64,000 nucleotides of DNA, taken from Alectoria sarmentosa. Lineage: Eukaryota > Ascomycota > Lecanoromycetes > Lecanorales > Parmeliaceae. Within the stretch, counting starts at the first letter, position 1, and each line of letters starts with the position of its first letter. A program made the translations under genes and the position numbers. Under the pieces are notes generated by a model. It did no database searches, was not told where the DNA came from, and saw only the letters and a list, made by a program, of their open reading frames with translations. Shown piece after piece: positions 1 to 10,514 of this stretch. The stretch is from NCBI GenBank assembly GCA_009733775.1, contig WOGZ01000071.1:62001-126000 (forward strand), given 5' to 3'.

Positions 1-34
1 CCGGAGAGCCCTTTCAAGCACGATACCACCAATA

Positions 35-71
35 TACGGCGGACGACGGCTACAACTAGGACAAAACCAAA
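35..71 (+). repeat. left terminal inverted repeat of the 5.6-kb AT-rich block
   Basis: It begins TACGGCGGACGACGGCTACA and continues to an A-rich stretch. It is the reverse complement of 5632-5668 apart from one C/T difference at its 22nd base. It keeps normal GC content while the adjacent interior is almost pure A/T. Confidence 0.85.
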
Positions 72-2990
72 AAGAAAAAAAAAGAAAAAAGAAAAAAAAA
101 ATCTTTTTTCTTTTCTTTTGCAATTGCCCCACTTTCTCATCTTTTTTTCTTTATAAATTATTTATTCATAATGCTCAATCACGATCAAGACGATCATTTA
201 TCGAAAAACTTGAACATATATAAAGATGAGATTCTTAATCGATTATATACATTGTATTAAAAACAAAAAGAAATTATTGTTTAATTTGTTGATAATAAAA
301 ACTTGATTTTTAATTCTCATACGCTTCGACGTCGATTACAAAAATGAAATATTTCGCAATAAGATCATACGAAGAATATAAAACAATTACGAAATCGCAT
401 TTAATTCTTATTTTATAAATATAAACTTTCGAATAATGAGATATTTGAATAATTGAAAAATGAAGATTTCGTAATCACAATTAAAAATCTTATATAAATC
501 AAAAAAGCGTTTAATCTCAAGCGATTAAAAATCAATCAAGAAATAAAAAAACATATAAATAATATTATACGAAAATTCATAAAGTAAAAGGTTGAAAAGA
601 ATATAATTTAAAATTATGATAAAGAACTTTTAATAAAGCATTTTCGAAAGATGAGATATTCAATTATTAAATATTTTTCGTACGACTTTATTTATTATAT
701 ATATGTTAATTTAATTTAAAAATCGTTTCTTTATTCAATATTATACGATCTTTTTTGATGTTATTAATTAATGACATTATAATATATAACGCACGAAAGA
801 CGAATATGTTATTTTTAATTCAAATTTAATATAATTCGTGAATGATTATAATAAATTTATAGATTTTGAAATCGAGATTTACGATATAATAAATAAATAT
901 GCTCGATATCTTTCGTGACTTATAATCGACATTTTTAATTATATAATTATCAATGTTTTACGAGAATATTTAAATTATATTTTTATATTAAAATAATAAT
1001 TTCGTTTTATACGATTTAATTATGATTATAAAACGATCTTAATAACTTAAATTCATCTTTAATTATAACAAATATATAATTCGAAAATGAAAATCAAAGA
1101 TTATTACATATACGAAATCAATATTAACAATTAATGAATTAAATCTTAATGAATTCAATTAATCAAATCGTTATTTAATAAATGAATAAGCTTTTTCGAT
1201 GCACTTCATATAACAAATAAATATTTTAAAAATGTGTTAATCGATCGAATTGCACTTTTTACAATATATTTTTCGATTATTTATATAAAGGTCACACATT
1301 ATGTGAACAAATAAAATATACACATTTTATATAAACAATTAAAACGTTTAAAAGTCATATCAAAAAGATCAAAAACATTATTCTTCAAATTTAAATTAAA
1401 TATTAAAAATTATGATCTTGATTTGCACGAATTAACTTTTATTCGATTACGTCATAACGTAAAAGATTATAATAAGTTTAACAAATTTTATATTTATACA
1501 TTCAACGTTTTTTATACGAAAATAAATTTTATTTTTATATATTCGACATTTTTCGTATAAAGATGAAATTTAAAATTATTCAAAACGTTATACATATTTT
1601 AATCGAAAATTAATACATTTCTTTAAATTTAAACGATTATCTTTTTTTCTTTACATTAAATTAATATAACACATTTATACGAAATCGAGGCTTCGATTCA
1701 TATTCATTTTTCTTTATTTCAATCGAAAACAATTAATCGTCATAACTAAATCATTATTTAACGCTTTATACGACAATTAATAATTATAAAATCGAAAATT
1801 TCGAATTTCATCTTATCTTGCTCGAAAAGTCGAAAAATGCATTAAAATGAAATGAATTAAATTCACGATCATTGAAAGATATACGATAATTAAATTTTAA
1901 AAAAGAAGATTTAAAAAAAGGTTTTGAGAAATAATTATAAAAAGTGAACGATATTTTATAAATTTTTCGTACGAAGTTATTTTTCGAATATACGATATCT
2001 TTTTTTTTAAAAAAACTCGTTTTTACGTGAATATCGAAATGTGAATTAATTAATAATTTACATTAAGCGAAAAGATCATAATGTAAATATTGTCATATTT
2101 TAAATCCCCGCTTCGTACGATTCATTTTTATTATTATTAAATATTATAACATTAATGCTTTTTAAATTATTAATCTTTTTAATTTTTTATCAAATTTCGA
2201 TATATTTAAAGAGCAATTCAAAATGTTTATTCGTATATAATCAATCGAATCTATCTCGACTTTATGAGATATTTAACGAGATTTTAAATTTCGTTAATTA
2301 TTTTCTTTATCATTTCAATCTTTATATAAAAGACCTTTCACGCAAAAATCTCGATTTAAATCTTATAATCAAAAAACTATAATTGAATTTATTCGACAAA
2401 CCAGCATTGCACGACATTCTTCAATTAAAAAGAAAATAATAACATTAATAAACAATCGTATTTATACGAATATCACAATTATTTTATAAATTGTGATAAA
2501 TGCTTTTATTGATGAAAAAAAAATGATGAATTTAACGAAAATTATGTTCACTTAAAGAATTAATATATCTTTTTAATTATTATTATACGATTTATTAATT
2601 TTTAAATAAATATTATAATTATTTATATTATTCATCGTACGATTAAAAGTAATTAAGATTTTATTTATTATAATATTTTATAAGAGCGAGATCATCTTTT
2701 ATATTTATCAAAAAAAAAATCGAATCTCGAATGATTTTTAATTCGATTTTGATTCAAAAATAATGATTTGATAAAGTTTTTCGAAAGTGTAAAATTCGTA
2801 TAAATTACGAAGAAGCTTTTAAAAGAAGATTATTTTAATAAAATCAATCGAGATAAAAAATGTGTTATCACATTAATTATTTAAAAACGAATTGCGCCTT
2901 CTCATATGAAGCTTTATGTTTAAAAAAAAAGATTTGATAATAATTTTTTTATCGACGTATAATCTCAAATTAAAAAAAGAGATAAATAAA

Positions 2991-3374
2991 TCGTACGATC
3001 TTAATCTTATTTATAAATTCTCGAAAGTTTATTTAAATAATAAGATTTTTCCATTTTTCAAATTATATAAAAATCTTATACGATCAAATAAGAATCTCAG
3101 ACAAAAAAAAAAGAAAAATAAGTCGTACGATTTTAATTTAACCCTGAAATCCTCAAAAATTCATTTGAATAATAAAATCTTTTCATTTTTCAAACTATAT
3201 AAAAATCTCGTACGATTAAATAAAAACCTCAAATAAAAAGAAAAGAAAAATAAATCGTACGATTTCAATCTAGCTTTAAGATTTTCGAAAATTCATTTGA
3301 ATAATAAGATCTTTTCATTTTTCAAATTACGCGAAAATCTCATACAATTAAATAAAAGTCTTAAACGTTAACTT
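2991..3374. repeat. 132-bp tandem repeat, three copies
   Basis: Units begin with TCGTACGAT at 2991, 3123 and 3255, giving an exact 132-bp spacing twice. Because 132 is 44 codons, the first two units stay open in one frame (2916-3236) as a lysine/asparagine-rich repeat peptide; the third unit is cut off by a stop just before it. This may be a relic of a repetitive protein or simply a minisatellite whose length happens to be divisible by three. The units differ mostly by transitions. Confidence 0.8.
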
Positions 3375-4910
3375 TTTATATATCAACTTCTCAAATATTA
3401 ATTCGCAAAAAATCTCATCAAAATCTTTTTAATAATATATTATTTAATAATTTTTCAACGAATTTTATCGAATATTGAAGAAGTTAAATATCAATTTTTA
3501 TAATAACAAGCTTTATACGAAATAATTTAAATGATTATACACGTATAAATTTTATTTCTTTTATTAAACAATTCTCAATAATTTTAATAATCAAAATAAC
3601 ATCAATTGCGTTCGAGTTGATAATTCGCGATTCGTTTAATTTTCTTCAACCCTTATTTAAAGATTCAAAAATTGATTATACGAGATATTAAACGAAAAAG
3701 ATGAAAAAAATCTTAAATAATATTATTAAGAAAAAAATAAATAAGAGAATAATAAAAAAAAAAAAATAATAATAAGATAAAAAGAAGTAATAAATCAAAT
3801 AAAATTTATGCTTTATACGATGTTAATTAATTATAATTAAATCTTTATATAAAAGAAACAAATTAATTTGAAATATTTTTTAATAAGAGATTTGAATCTA
3901 TAGATTTATAATTTTTGTAAATGAATATTTTGAGATTTTAACATCTTTTTTTTAATTAATATTCAAGTCTTTCGTACGAAGCAATTTATTATTTTTTTGA
4001 TTTATTAATTATTATAATAATGATGCTCGTGATTTATTAACTACAATAACAATGTTCGTAATTTATTAATTAATTATATAAACAAATTTACGCAAAATCT
4101 AAAGAACTTCGTACGAATGTTATTTAAAATAATATATTTAAATTTTTATTTATATTATATTAAGAGAAATGCTTCGTACGATGTATGTAAATAATTTATT
4201 TTAATTTTTCTTTATACGAGATATTGATTTTAAATATTATGTAAAAATGTAAATTAATCGTTTAAATACATAATTATGCTTTAAAATGTGCTATGTGCAA
4301 AAAAAAACTCGCAAAACTTCATATAACAAAAACTTCATACTTATTCAAAAAATTATGAAATTAATAAAACCCTTTTTCGCGATTAATTTTCTCTCATTAA
4401 TTCGAAAATTCGAAAGTTTACATTATTGTCATTGTTTATACGACGTATAATCCTTTTCTTTCGACGAACGTGAACAATTTTAATCGTTATTTTCGTCTTT
4501 ATCGCTTTTATCATTTTTTATATTTTTAAAAAAACATCGAGCATCGTAATCTCGTTATTTATAATTAACGCACGTTTTTTCGAAATGTTTTATAACGTGA
4601 TAATATACGAAAAAGAGACGAAAATTCGAATGCGATATTTGATACGCGATATAAACAATGAAGAATATCTATCCCCGCGATTAAATCAAAATAACATTAA
4701 TATAATCAATTTTGTGCATTTTTATTTAAGCAAAAATAATCGCTCTTTTAATAAAAATTACATTTTGTTTTAAAAAAACGAAAAATACACATTTCGAATC
4801 GTTATAAACGAAGCTCGTTAATTGTTATTATTTTATTTAAAAATGAGAATTCAAATCGATTATCGCAAGAGCGATAATAATAATAATAACGTTTCACAAA
4901 ATAAAAGTTT

Positions 4911-5400
4911 TATCGTATAAAATATATTAATTTAATTCAACTTTATATAAAGTATAAAAAAAAAAGTAATAACAATGAAAAAGATAATATAATACGTATA
5001 TAATAATGATAATAATAATAATAATAATGATAATAATAATGATAATAATAATGTTATTATATAAAATATATTAACTTAACTTTATATAAAGTATAAGAAA
5101 AATTACAATATAAGATTTATTACAACTTTGAAAGATAATATTATATATATATAATAATGATAATAATAATGATAATAATAATGTTATCGTATAAAATATA
5201 TTAATTTAATTTTATATAAAGCATAAGGGAAATTACAATATAAAATCTGTTATAACTTTAAAAAATAACATTATATTTATGTGATAATGATAATAATGAT
5301 GATAATATTATCGTACGAAATTAATTATACACAAGTAGTTTCGTATAAAGCTTTATAAAGATATTATATATATATAATAATAATAATGATAATGATAATG
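4911..5400. repeat. subterminal degenerate tandem repeat, four copies of about 125-145 bp
   Basis: Units start with TATCGTATAAAATATATTAA or a variant near 4911, 5056, 5185 and 5309. Each ends in a run of GATAATAATAAT triplets. They lie just inside the right inverted repeat and have no counterpart inside the left one. The last copy is the most diverged. Confidence 0.75.
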
Positions 5401-5631
5401 AAGAAAAGAAAAAAAAGAAAATCAAAACATTGTATAATCTTTTTTTTGTCGCTTAAATTAACTCAATCGAATTAATGAATCATATTATGACTTCTACAAT
5501 TATATTCTATTATAAAATCGAAAAAATTTACATTATTCGTATGAAGATGAACAATTGTATGTAATGTAAATAGTAGATATCTCATCCGAAATCGCAAATT
5601 CAAATTCAAAATCTGAATTTTTTTTTTGGTC

Positions 5632-5668
5632 TTTGGTTTTGTCCTAATTGTAGCCGTCGTCCGCCGTA
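5632..5668 (-). repeat. right terminal inverted repeat of the 5.6-kb AT-rich block
   Basis: It is the inverted partner of 35-71 with one mismatch. The sequence immediately to the right returns to normal base composition, and the first gene starts 250 bp downstream. Confidence 0.85.
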
Positions 5669-5918
5669 CAATAGGATCATGACGCATTGGCTTTGACAGT
5701 TCGGGCAGAGCTTGCGAGCGTCATTCTCCAATGTGCTCCATGGCCAAACAGGCTGGCGACCTAGAGTCTGTCCGCACTTGTAAATGTTGCTGCGAGCCTG
5801 CGAATACTCAGGTTCCCAATACCCAAGCTTCTAATCTTCGACCCTTCCGTCTTATTCTCCTTCGTCTTGTTCTTTTGGCCCACTTTGGCCATTTATTCGA
5901 GTGCAAACCACATTGAAA

Positions 5919-7703
5919 ATGTTGCTCCCCCAAGCGGGCATCTTTCTCACCTTCTTCGTCTTGTCTAAGGCCTACCAGATCCCATTGACAGCTCCGGACG
6001 CCACCCCGTTCACCCCAGACTTCGATAAGCTCGTCGCAAATACTCTGGACCATTGGCATACTCCAGGTATCTCAATTGCTGTGGTAGATGGCGACAGGAC
6101 GTTCAGCAAAGTACACTCTTGAGTGGTTCAGGCAAAACGCCAGCTGAAATCTACAGGGTTACGGCATCGCGAACTTCCCCGACAAGAAGGTCACACCTTC
6201 GACCCTCTTTTACACAGGCTCTACCACGAAATCCTTCACCGCAGCAGCCATCTCCCTCCTCATCGACGACGCTGCCAATTCCAGCAATACTCTCACATGG
6301 CAGACCCCTCTTTCCTCCCTCATTCGCGAAGATTTTGTTTTGCCCGATGAATGGGCTACCTCCCACATCACCCTCGAGGATGCTGTCTCCCATCGAACTG
6401 GTATGCCTCGCCATGACCTGGCCTAGGTAACTCCCAATACTACTGTCCGAGAGGTAGTACGGAAGCTTCGTCATCTGCCGACGACGGCTGAGCCACGCAC
6501 AAAATGGCAATACTGCAACATGATGTACATCACCGTTTCACACTTCATCAAGACTTATACAGGGAATTGGTTGGGTAATATCCTCCGGGAATGCATATGG
6601 GAGCCTTTAGCGATGAATAGTACATTCTTTTCGTTATTAGATGCTGAAGCAGCTACGTATACCGGCAAGGCCTCCCTAGCTGAAGGATACTTATGGCTCA
6701 ATCGAACCCAGGAGTATCGCAGCGCCCCTTACATGGATTCAGGTACTGTCTCTGGAGCTGGCGCAATAATCTCCAATGTCCTAGACTACGCCAAGTGGCT
6801 ACGGTGCATGATGGATAGGGCTGCTCCGCTCTCTTCTGCTGCGCATAATACCCTGCACTTCCCCCGGATTAATATACCTCCCTCTGTTGTCGAACATGCA
6901 GGTTACAGAGGAGAACACGGTTTCAGAGGAGTACACGGATATGCACTGGGCTGGTTCATTAGCAACTATCGAGGAGAGGTTATGATATGGCATCCTGGTG
7001 GTCACGCGGGTTTTGTAACCATGATGGCATACCTACCACGAAGACAATGGGGTTTTGCTATCATGACCAACGGCGGGGAAGGTGGCAAGACCGCTCACCA
7101 GATCCTGTCTTACGAATTGATTGACAATATGCTTGGGACACTGGAAAGTGAGCGGCTGTCATGGAGTGCTGTCACCGATCGCGTCCTTCAAGAAGCGACC
7201 GAGGCTCTCAAGAGTCCTACAAAACGCCTATACCCGGATGCACCCCTGGGAGATGATGCTATTCCACTGACTTTGCCTTTGAGTGATTATGCTGGGGTAT
7301 GACCCTTTAGGTGTCCCAAGAGTGCACCACACCGCAGGGGAAGCTGACTTGCCATAAGACATACACGCATCCTGCCTATTCCAATTTCACACTCGTCACC
7401 AAGCCCAACGTTGGCCCGGGCCTGCACATTGAAAGGGCGATCCCCAAAGAGATACTCCACACTGGCGCATTTAATATCATTGGGCCCATCTCAATCGACT
7501 TGACGCACATCAGCGGCGAAAACTTTGTGGCATACGTTCGGGTTGACGAAGATACAAGGCCGCCGGGCGACTACGAACCCACACGTGATTCAATCTCCAA
7601 ATCTGAGTTTCGGCTTGGTGAAGATGGGAAAGTGAAAGAGCTGGGTTTGCAGCTGGAGGCGGAGATGGGCGATGATAAGATATGGTTTTCCAAGGTCGAA
7701 TGA
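5919..7703 (+). pseudogene. Beta-lactamase-like serine hydrolase with an in-frame TAG
   Basis: Three exons join in phase: 5919-6110, 6157-7296 and 7359-7703. The ATG at 5919 opens a hydrophobic signal-like N-terminus. Class C beta-lactamase / penicillin-binding-protein motifs are present: STTK (Ser86, Lys89; S-x-x-K nucleophile motif), YCN (Tyr183) and HPGG (His343). The C-terminal exon matches the small beta-barrel domain that follows this fold in fungal secreted hydrolases. The frame is broken only by TAG at 6424-6426 (codon 154), between the RTGMPRHD motif and a well-preserved NTTVREVV stretch in the same frame. No phase-compatible intron removes it. TGG->TAG or CAG->TAG would be a RIP-type change, and the gene sits 250 bp from the AT-rich block. 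It could be a pseudogene or a read-through gene. The substrate is unknown; relatives include esterases and peptidases. Confidence 0.75.
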
Positions 7704-8972
7704 TGGTGCGAAGAGGAGTCAATATCTTGTAAGCCAAACTCTCCTTTGCGCAGTTTCACTTCCTTGAGGTCATGATTCTCGCGAATCGGAAACAAGGGAT
7801 CTTCGGGGGTGTCTGAACTGCCGCCGCCAATGTCGCCAAATGTTCAACTCTGCGTTATACAATATCCCCGTGCACCATCCTCTTCAACTATTCCTCCATG
7901 ATTTACAGATCAAGCGCAAGCTGTGCAGGAAGTTGTTTCTTACACGTAACTACATCACCTACGCCAAAAATGTTCAATATCACTCCTGCTTGTGAGTGTA
8001 GACGGTTCTGTCCTGAAAGGTCTGCGCTAGCCAGCAGCTGTGCTGTGGAACCGCCTCTCAGGCATGGCCATGCTGGCAACTTTGATGCCAACTGTGCTCA
8101 GCACCGGATCGTTTTCAGGCTTGCAATATCTGCTGTTCCATCTCGATGCCAGCTTCTCTCACGGAAACACACTACTTCCATGAAAATAGGTGTCCGAGAG
8201 TCATCGTCTGGGCTCCTGGCCGTTGCTCAAACGGAATGACTGTCAGAGCCTGTCTTGGCTTCTATGGACTCGGTCTTGGCTGCTGTATACTGGACTAGCT
8301 GCGGGAGTTTGGACTCTACGTGCCATGTTGCCCTGGATCCTTCTTGCTTTTGCACCTGACTGAAACAACTCATGATGGTCATGACTCTATCAAGTTCAGC
8401 GTCTCTTTCTGTGTTTGCTGGTCGAGACGTCTCCTTGTTCTTCTTCTTCCTGCTCTTTGCTCTCCTATTCTTTCATGCTGCGCAAGGTGGTTGTTCCATC
8501 TCGGTCTCGTTGCCTGAGGCTCATAACTATTTCCGGCCTCTCTTCTCTTGCTGCTCTTTGCTTGAACTTACTGTTACTTCTTTTTACACCTGAGAGTCAT
8601 CAGTCAATCTCCCTGGATAGCAGCTTTTTGGGGGAAGTTGATCTTCTTACTCCATCTTCTCTCCTTCTTCTCTCCGGTCTCTAGCGCTACTTCAATGCGG
8701 AGATGCCCTTAGCATGCGATTGATCTGTGCAAGCACGCAGGTGAGTTCCCCCGAACCAATCGAACCCCGTCAGAACATTGAACGAAAGCTTACAAACAGA
8801 TCAGATTCCTACCTCGCATGCTCTTCGAATCAGCTTCTTTTTCAATGCCATTCGCACTTTTGAAACCCTCTAGTAGCCCCTCATCGTCCGCTCGGGCTCA
8901 GTTCAGCTATCACAATAGCTCCTAGAAACGCTTCTACAACTTCTACCTACCCGCCTGTTCCTGCTATACACT
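7704..8972. other. intergenic, with a pyrimidine-rich stretch
   Basis: No convincing coding exon is seen. About 8400-8690 is CT-rich on the + strand and precedes the next gene, a common feature of fungal promoter/5'UTR regions. Short overlapping frames there are products of the CT bias. Confidence 0.5.
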
Positions 8973-10514
8973 ATGGATTTTCTCTTCGGCCCGAAAGTCG
9001 AACACTGCAGGCAACCTTTTGCGTCAGTCCCGCAGAGCCCGGACGACTACGGTAGAGCCCCAAAAAGGAAGCGTGCTGAGGATGACTTCGGACTGCCACA
9101 CACTCTCGAGCAGACTGTTGAACGCCGGAAGCGTCTAAAGTATAACGAATTCCCGTCCACGAAATATAGTGGATCGAGAAAATTACTTGAAGTACGAGTG
9201 CCAGATACTTCCACGGCAGTCTACATCCCATATCATGAGCCACAGGCACCAAAGGTCAGCGAAGGTTTTAGGCTTTTACCATCAGATCAAGAATCAAGCG
9301 GATTCTCCAAGAACCGTCAACTTGACCTACGGTATATGTGGCATGAGCCTCTTGCAAATTTCGCCTCCGATTACACCGATGCAGGCTCAGACAGCGTTGC
9401 GCGAAAGATTACACGAAAGTTCAAATCAGATTCTATGACTATCGGAGAGCGGAAGCATTTCTTCATCTACAACCCAACCGATGGCATGAAAGCGGCGGCG
9501 AAGAATTTCTTCTCTGACATCTATCAGCTCCTAGACATGTCCGGATCAATTGATGACTGTCGACTTCACCCCACACCACCACAGTTCAACGGAAAAGCTG
9601 CGGGCACAATCTCCTTTGGCTTCAACTGGAGAGACGATTATGGTTCCCACGGGCTCTCCGTCAATTGGGGAACAATAGCTCTGGTTGTCTGCCAACAGCT
9701 GACACATGCTCAGATGGATGGGTTTATCAACAGGTCCTGGCAATTGAGTCACCTCTGCGGCAATTGGACTTGCTGCAACTGGAGGCACTTCACCGTGGAG
9801 AGTGGGCCTGTCAACTGCAGCCGGAACGGATGTTTCAACTCTCCTGCAAAATGCACCCACAATCCTCGATGCATGAAAGAGAAGAAACGTCAATTGCTAG
9901 TCACAGACTTCATTCGTAGCAACCTCAGCCTAGCTGTTACTTCCCTTGGAGCTGCCCTTTCCTACGACAATCTCCAGACTCTTGAGGCGCAAGAAAGTCG
10001 CCTAATGGAGGGATTCTGGGAGAATAGTAGACGTGGATCATGCGCATTCTGCGGACGTTCCGATAGCAAAGCTCACATCTGCTCGAGTCTGAGCTCCATT
10101 GCAGACTGTAGAGTCATGTTGAAGGCTCTCAGACTATGTTCGAAGCCAACAAGGGAGATTGGCGAAGCCATTGCCAATCTCGTCAAGATAAAAGAAGACT
10201 TAGAAAAGGGTACCGCGACTGAAGACAGAACGCTGATACATTGGCTAAGCGGCCCCGGCGAGGCTGACAGCTCGTTGGATCTGCCGCCAAACAAACACAT
10301 GGGGCCAAAGCGTGCGTACGAGAAGCTGAAGAGCACAAGACAAAGGTTGGGGAGAAGATACTTTGATCTTCGGGCCAAGTGTCAGAAACCCGAAAGCACT
10401 ATTAATGATGCTAAAATGCTTCCGGAAGCGAAGCTCTCCTACGAAAATGTGTTAGTAGCCATGAGGAATGCCGCACGAGAGTTGCAGACGTCTCGAAGAA
10501 GCATTGATTTCTGA
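8973..10514 (+). CDS. Protein with I-PpoI-like His-Me-finger (zinc-loop homing-endonuclease) domain
   Basis: This is a single 513-codon exon. A basic KRKR patch near residue 30 could be a nuclear localisation signal. Residues about 258-300 carry a signature that aligns with the intron-encoded endonuclease I-PpoI: His260 (general base), Cys262, Cys267, His272, Asn281 (metal ligand), Cys287, Cys294, His296 and Cys300. As I recall the I-PpoI residues (H98, C100, C105, H110, N119, C125, C132, H134, C138), the spacing is identical. Cys196 could be the remaining zinc ligand. A further Cys/His cluster (GSCAFCGR and following) lies near residue 356. The domain is known as the zinc-binding loop of His-Me homing endonucleases and occurs in chromosomal fungal proteins. 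The catalytic pair being intact suggests nuclease potential. The N-terminal part and the target are unrecognised. Confidence 0.8.
   Translation: MDFLFGPKVEHCRQPFASVPQSPDDYGRAPKRKRAEDDFGLPHTLEQTVERRKRLKYNEFPSTKYSGSRKLLEVRVPDTSTAVYIPYHEPQAPKVSEGFRLLPSDQESSGFSKNRQLDLRYMWHEPLANFASDYTDAGSDSVARKITRKFKSDSMTIGERKHFFIYNPTDGMKAAAKNFFSDIYQLLDMSGSIDDCRLHPTPPQFNGKAAGTISFGFNWRDDYGSHGLSVNWGTIALVVCQQLTHAQMDGFINRSWQLSHLCGNWTCCNWRHFTVESGPVNCSRNGCFNSPAKCTHNPRCMKEKKRQLLVTDFIRSNLSLAVTSLGAALSYDNLQTLEAQESRLMEGFWENSRRGSCAFCGRSDSKAHICSSLSSIADCRVMLKALRLCSKPTREIGEAIANLVKIKEDLEKGTATEDRTLIHWLSGPGEADSSLDLPPNKHMGPKRAYEKLKSTRQRLGRRYFDLRAKCQKPESTINDAKMLPEAKLSYENVLVAMRNAARELQTSRRSIDF

Larger units (their letters stand above)
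35..5668. mobile_element. AT-rich, RIP-like relic block bounded by a 37-bp inverted repeat
   Basis: The block is overwhelmingly A/T and changes composition abruptly at both ends. Its outermost 37 bases (35-71 and 5632-5668) are inverted copies differing at one position (C versus T). The base pairs TA flank a CGGCGGACG core at both ends, which would suit a TA target-site duplication of a Tc1/mariner-like element, although 5.6 kb is long for that group and a nested insertion is possible. The few remaining cytosines are often in CpG (for example both C in 841-900), as expected after CpA-directed RIP. No transposase or other enzyme is recognisable in any frame; short ORFs such as 2155-2382 and 4585-4773 are AT-driven chance frames. 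The end match is seen directly; the transposon origin is inference. Confidence 0.7.

Noticed and set aside
5901..5918. Start of the hydrolase at 5901
   Set aside because: The codon there is GTG; ATG 5919 gives a proper signal-like N-terminus.
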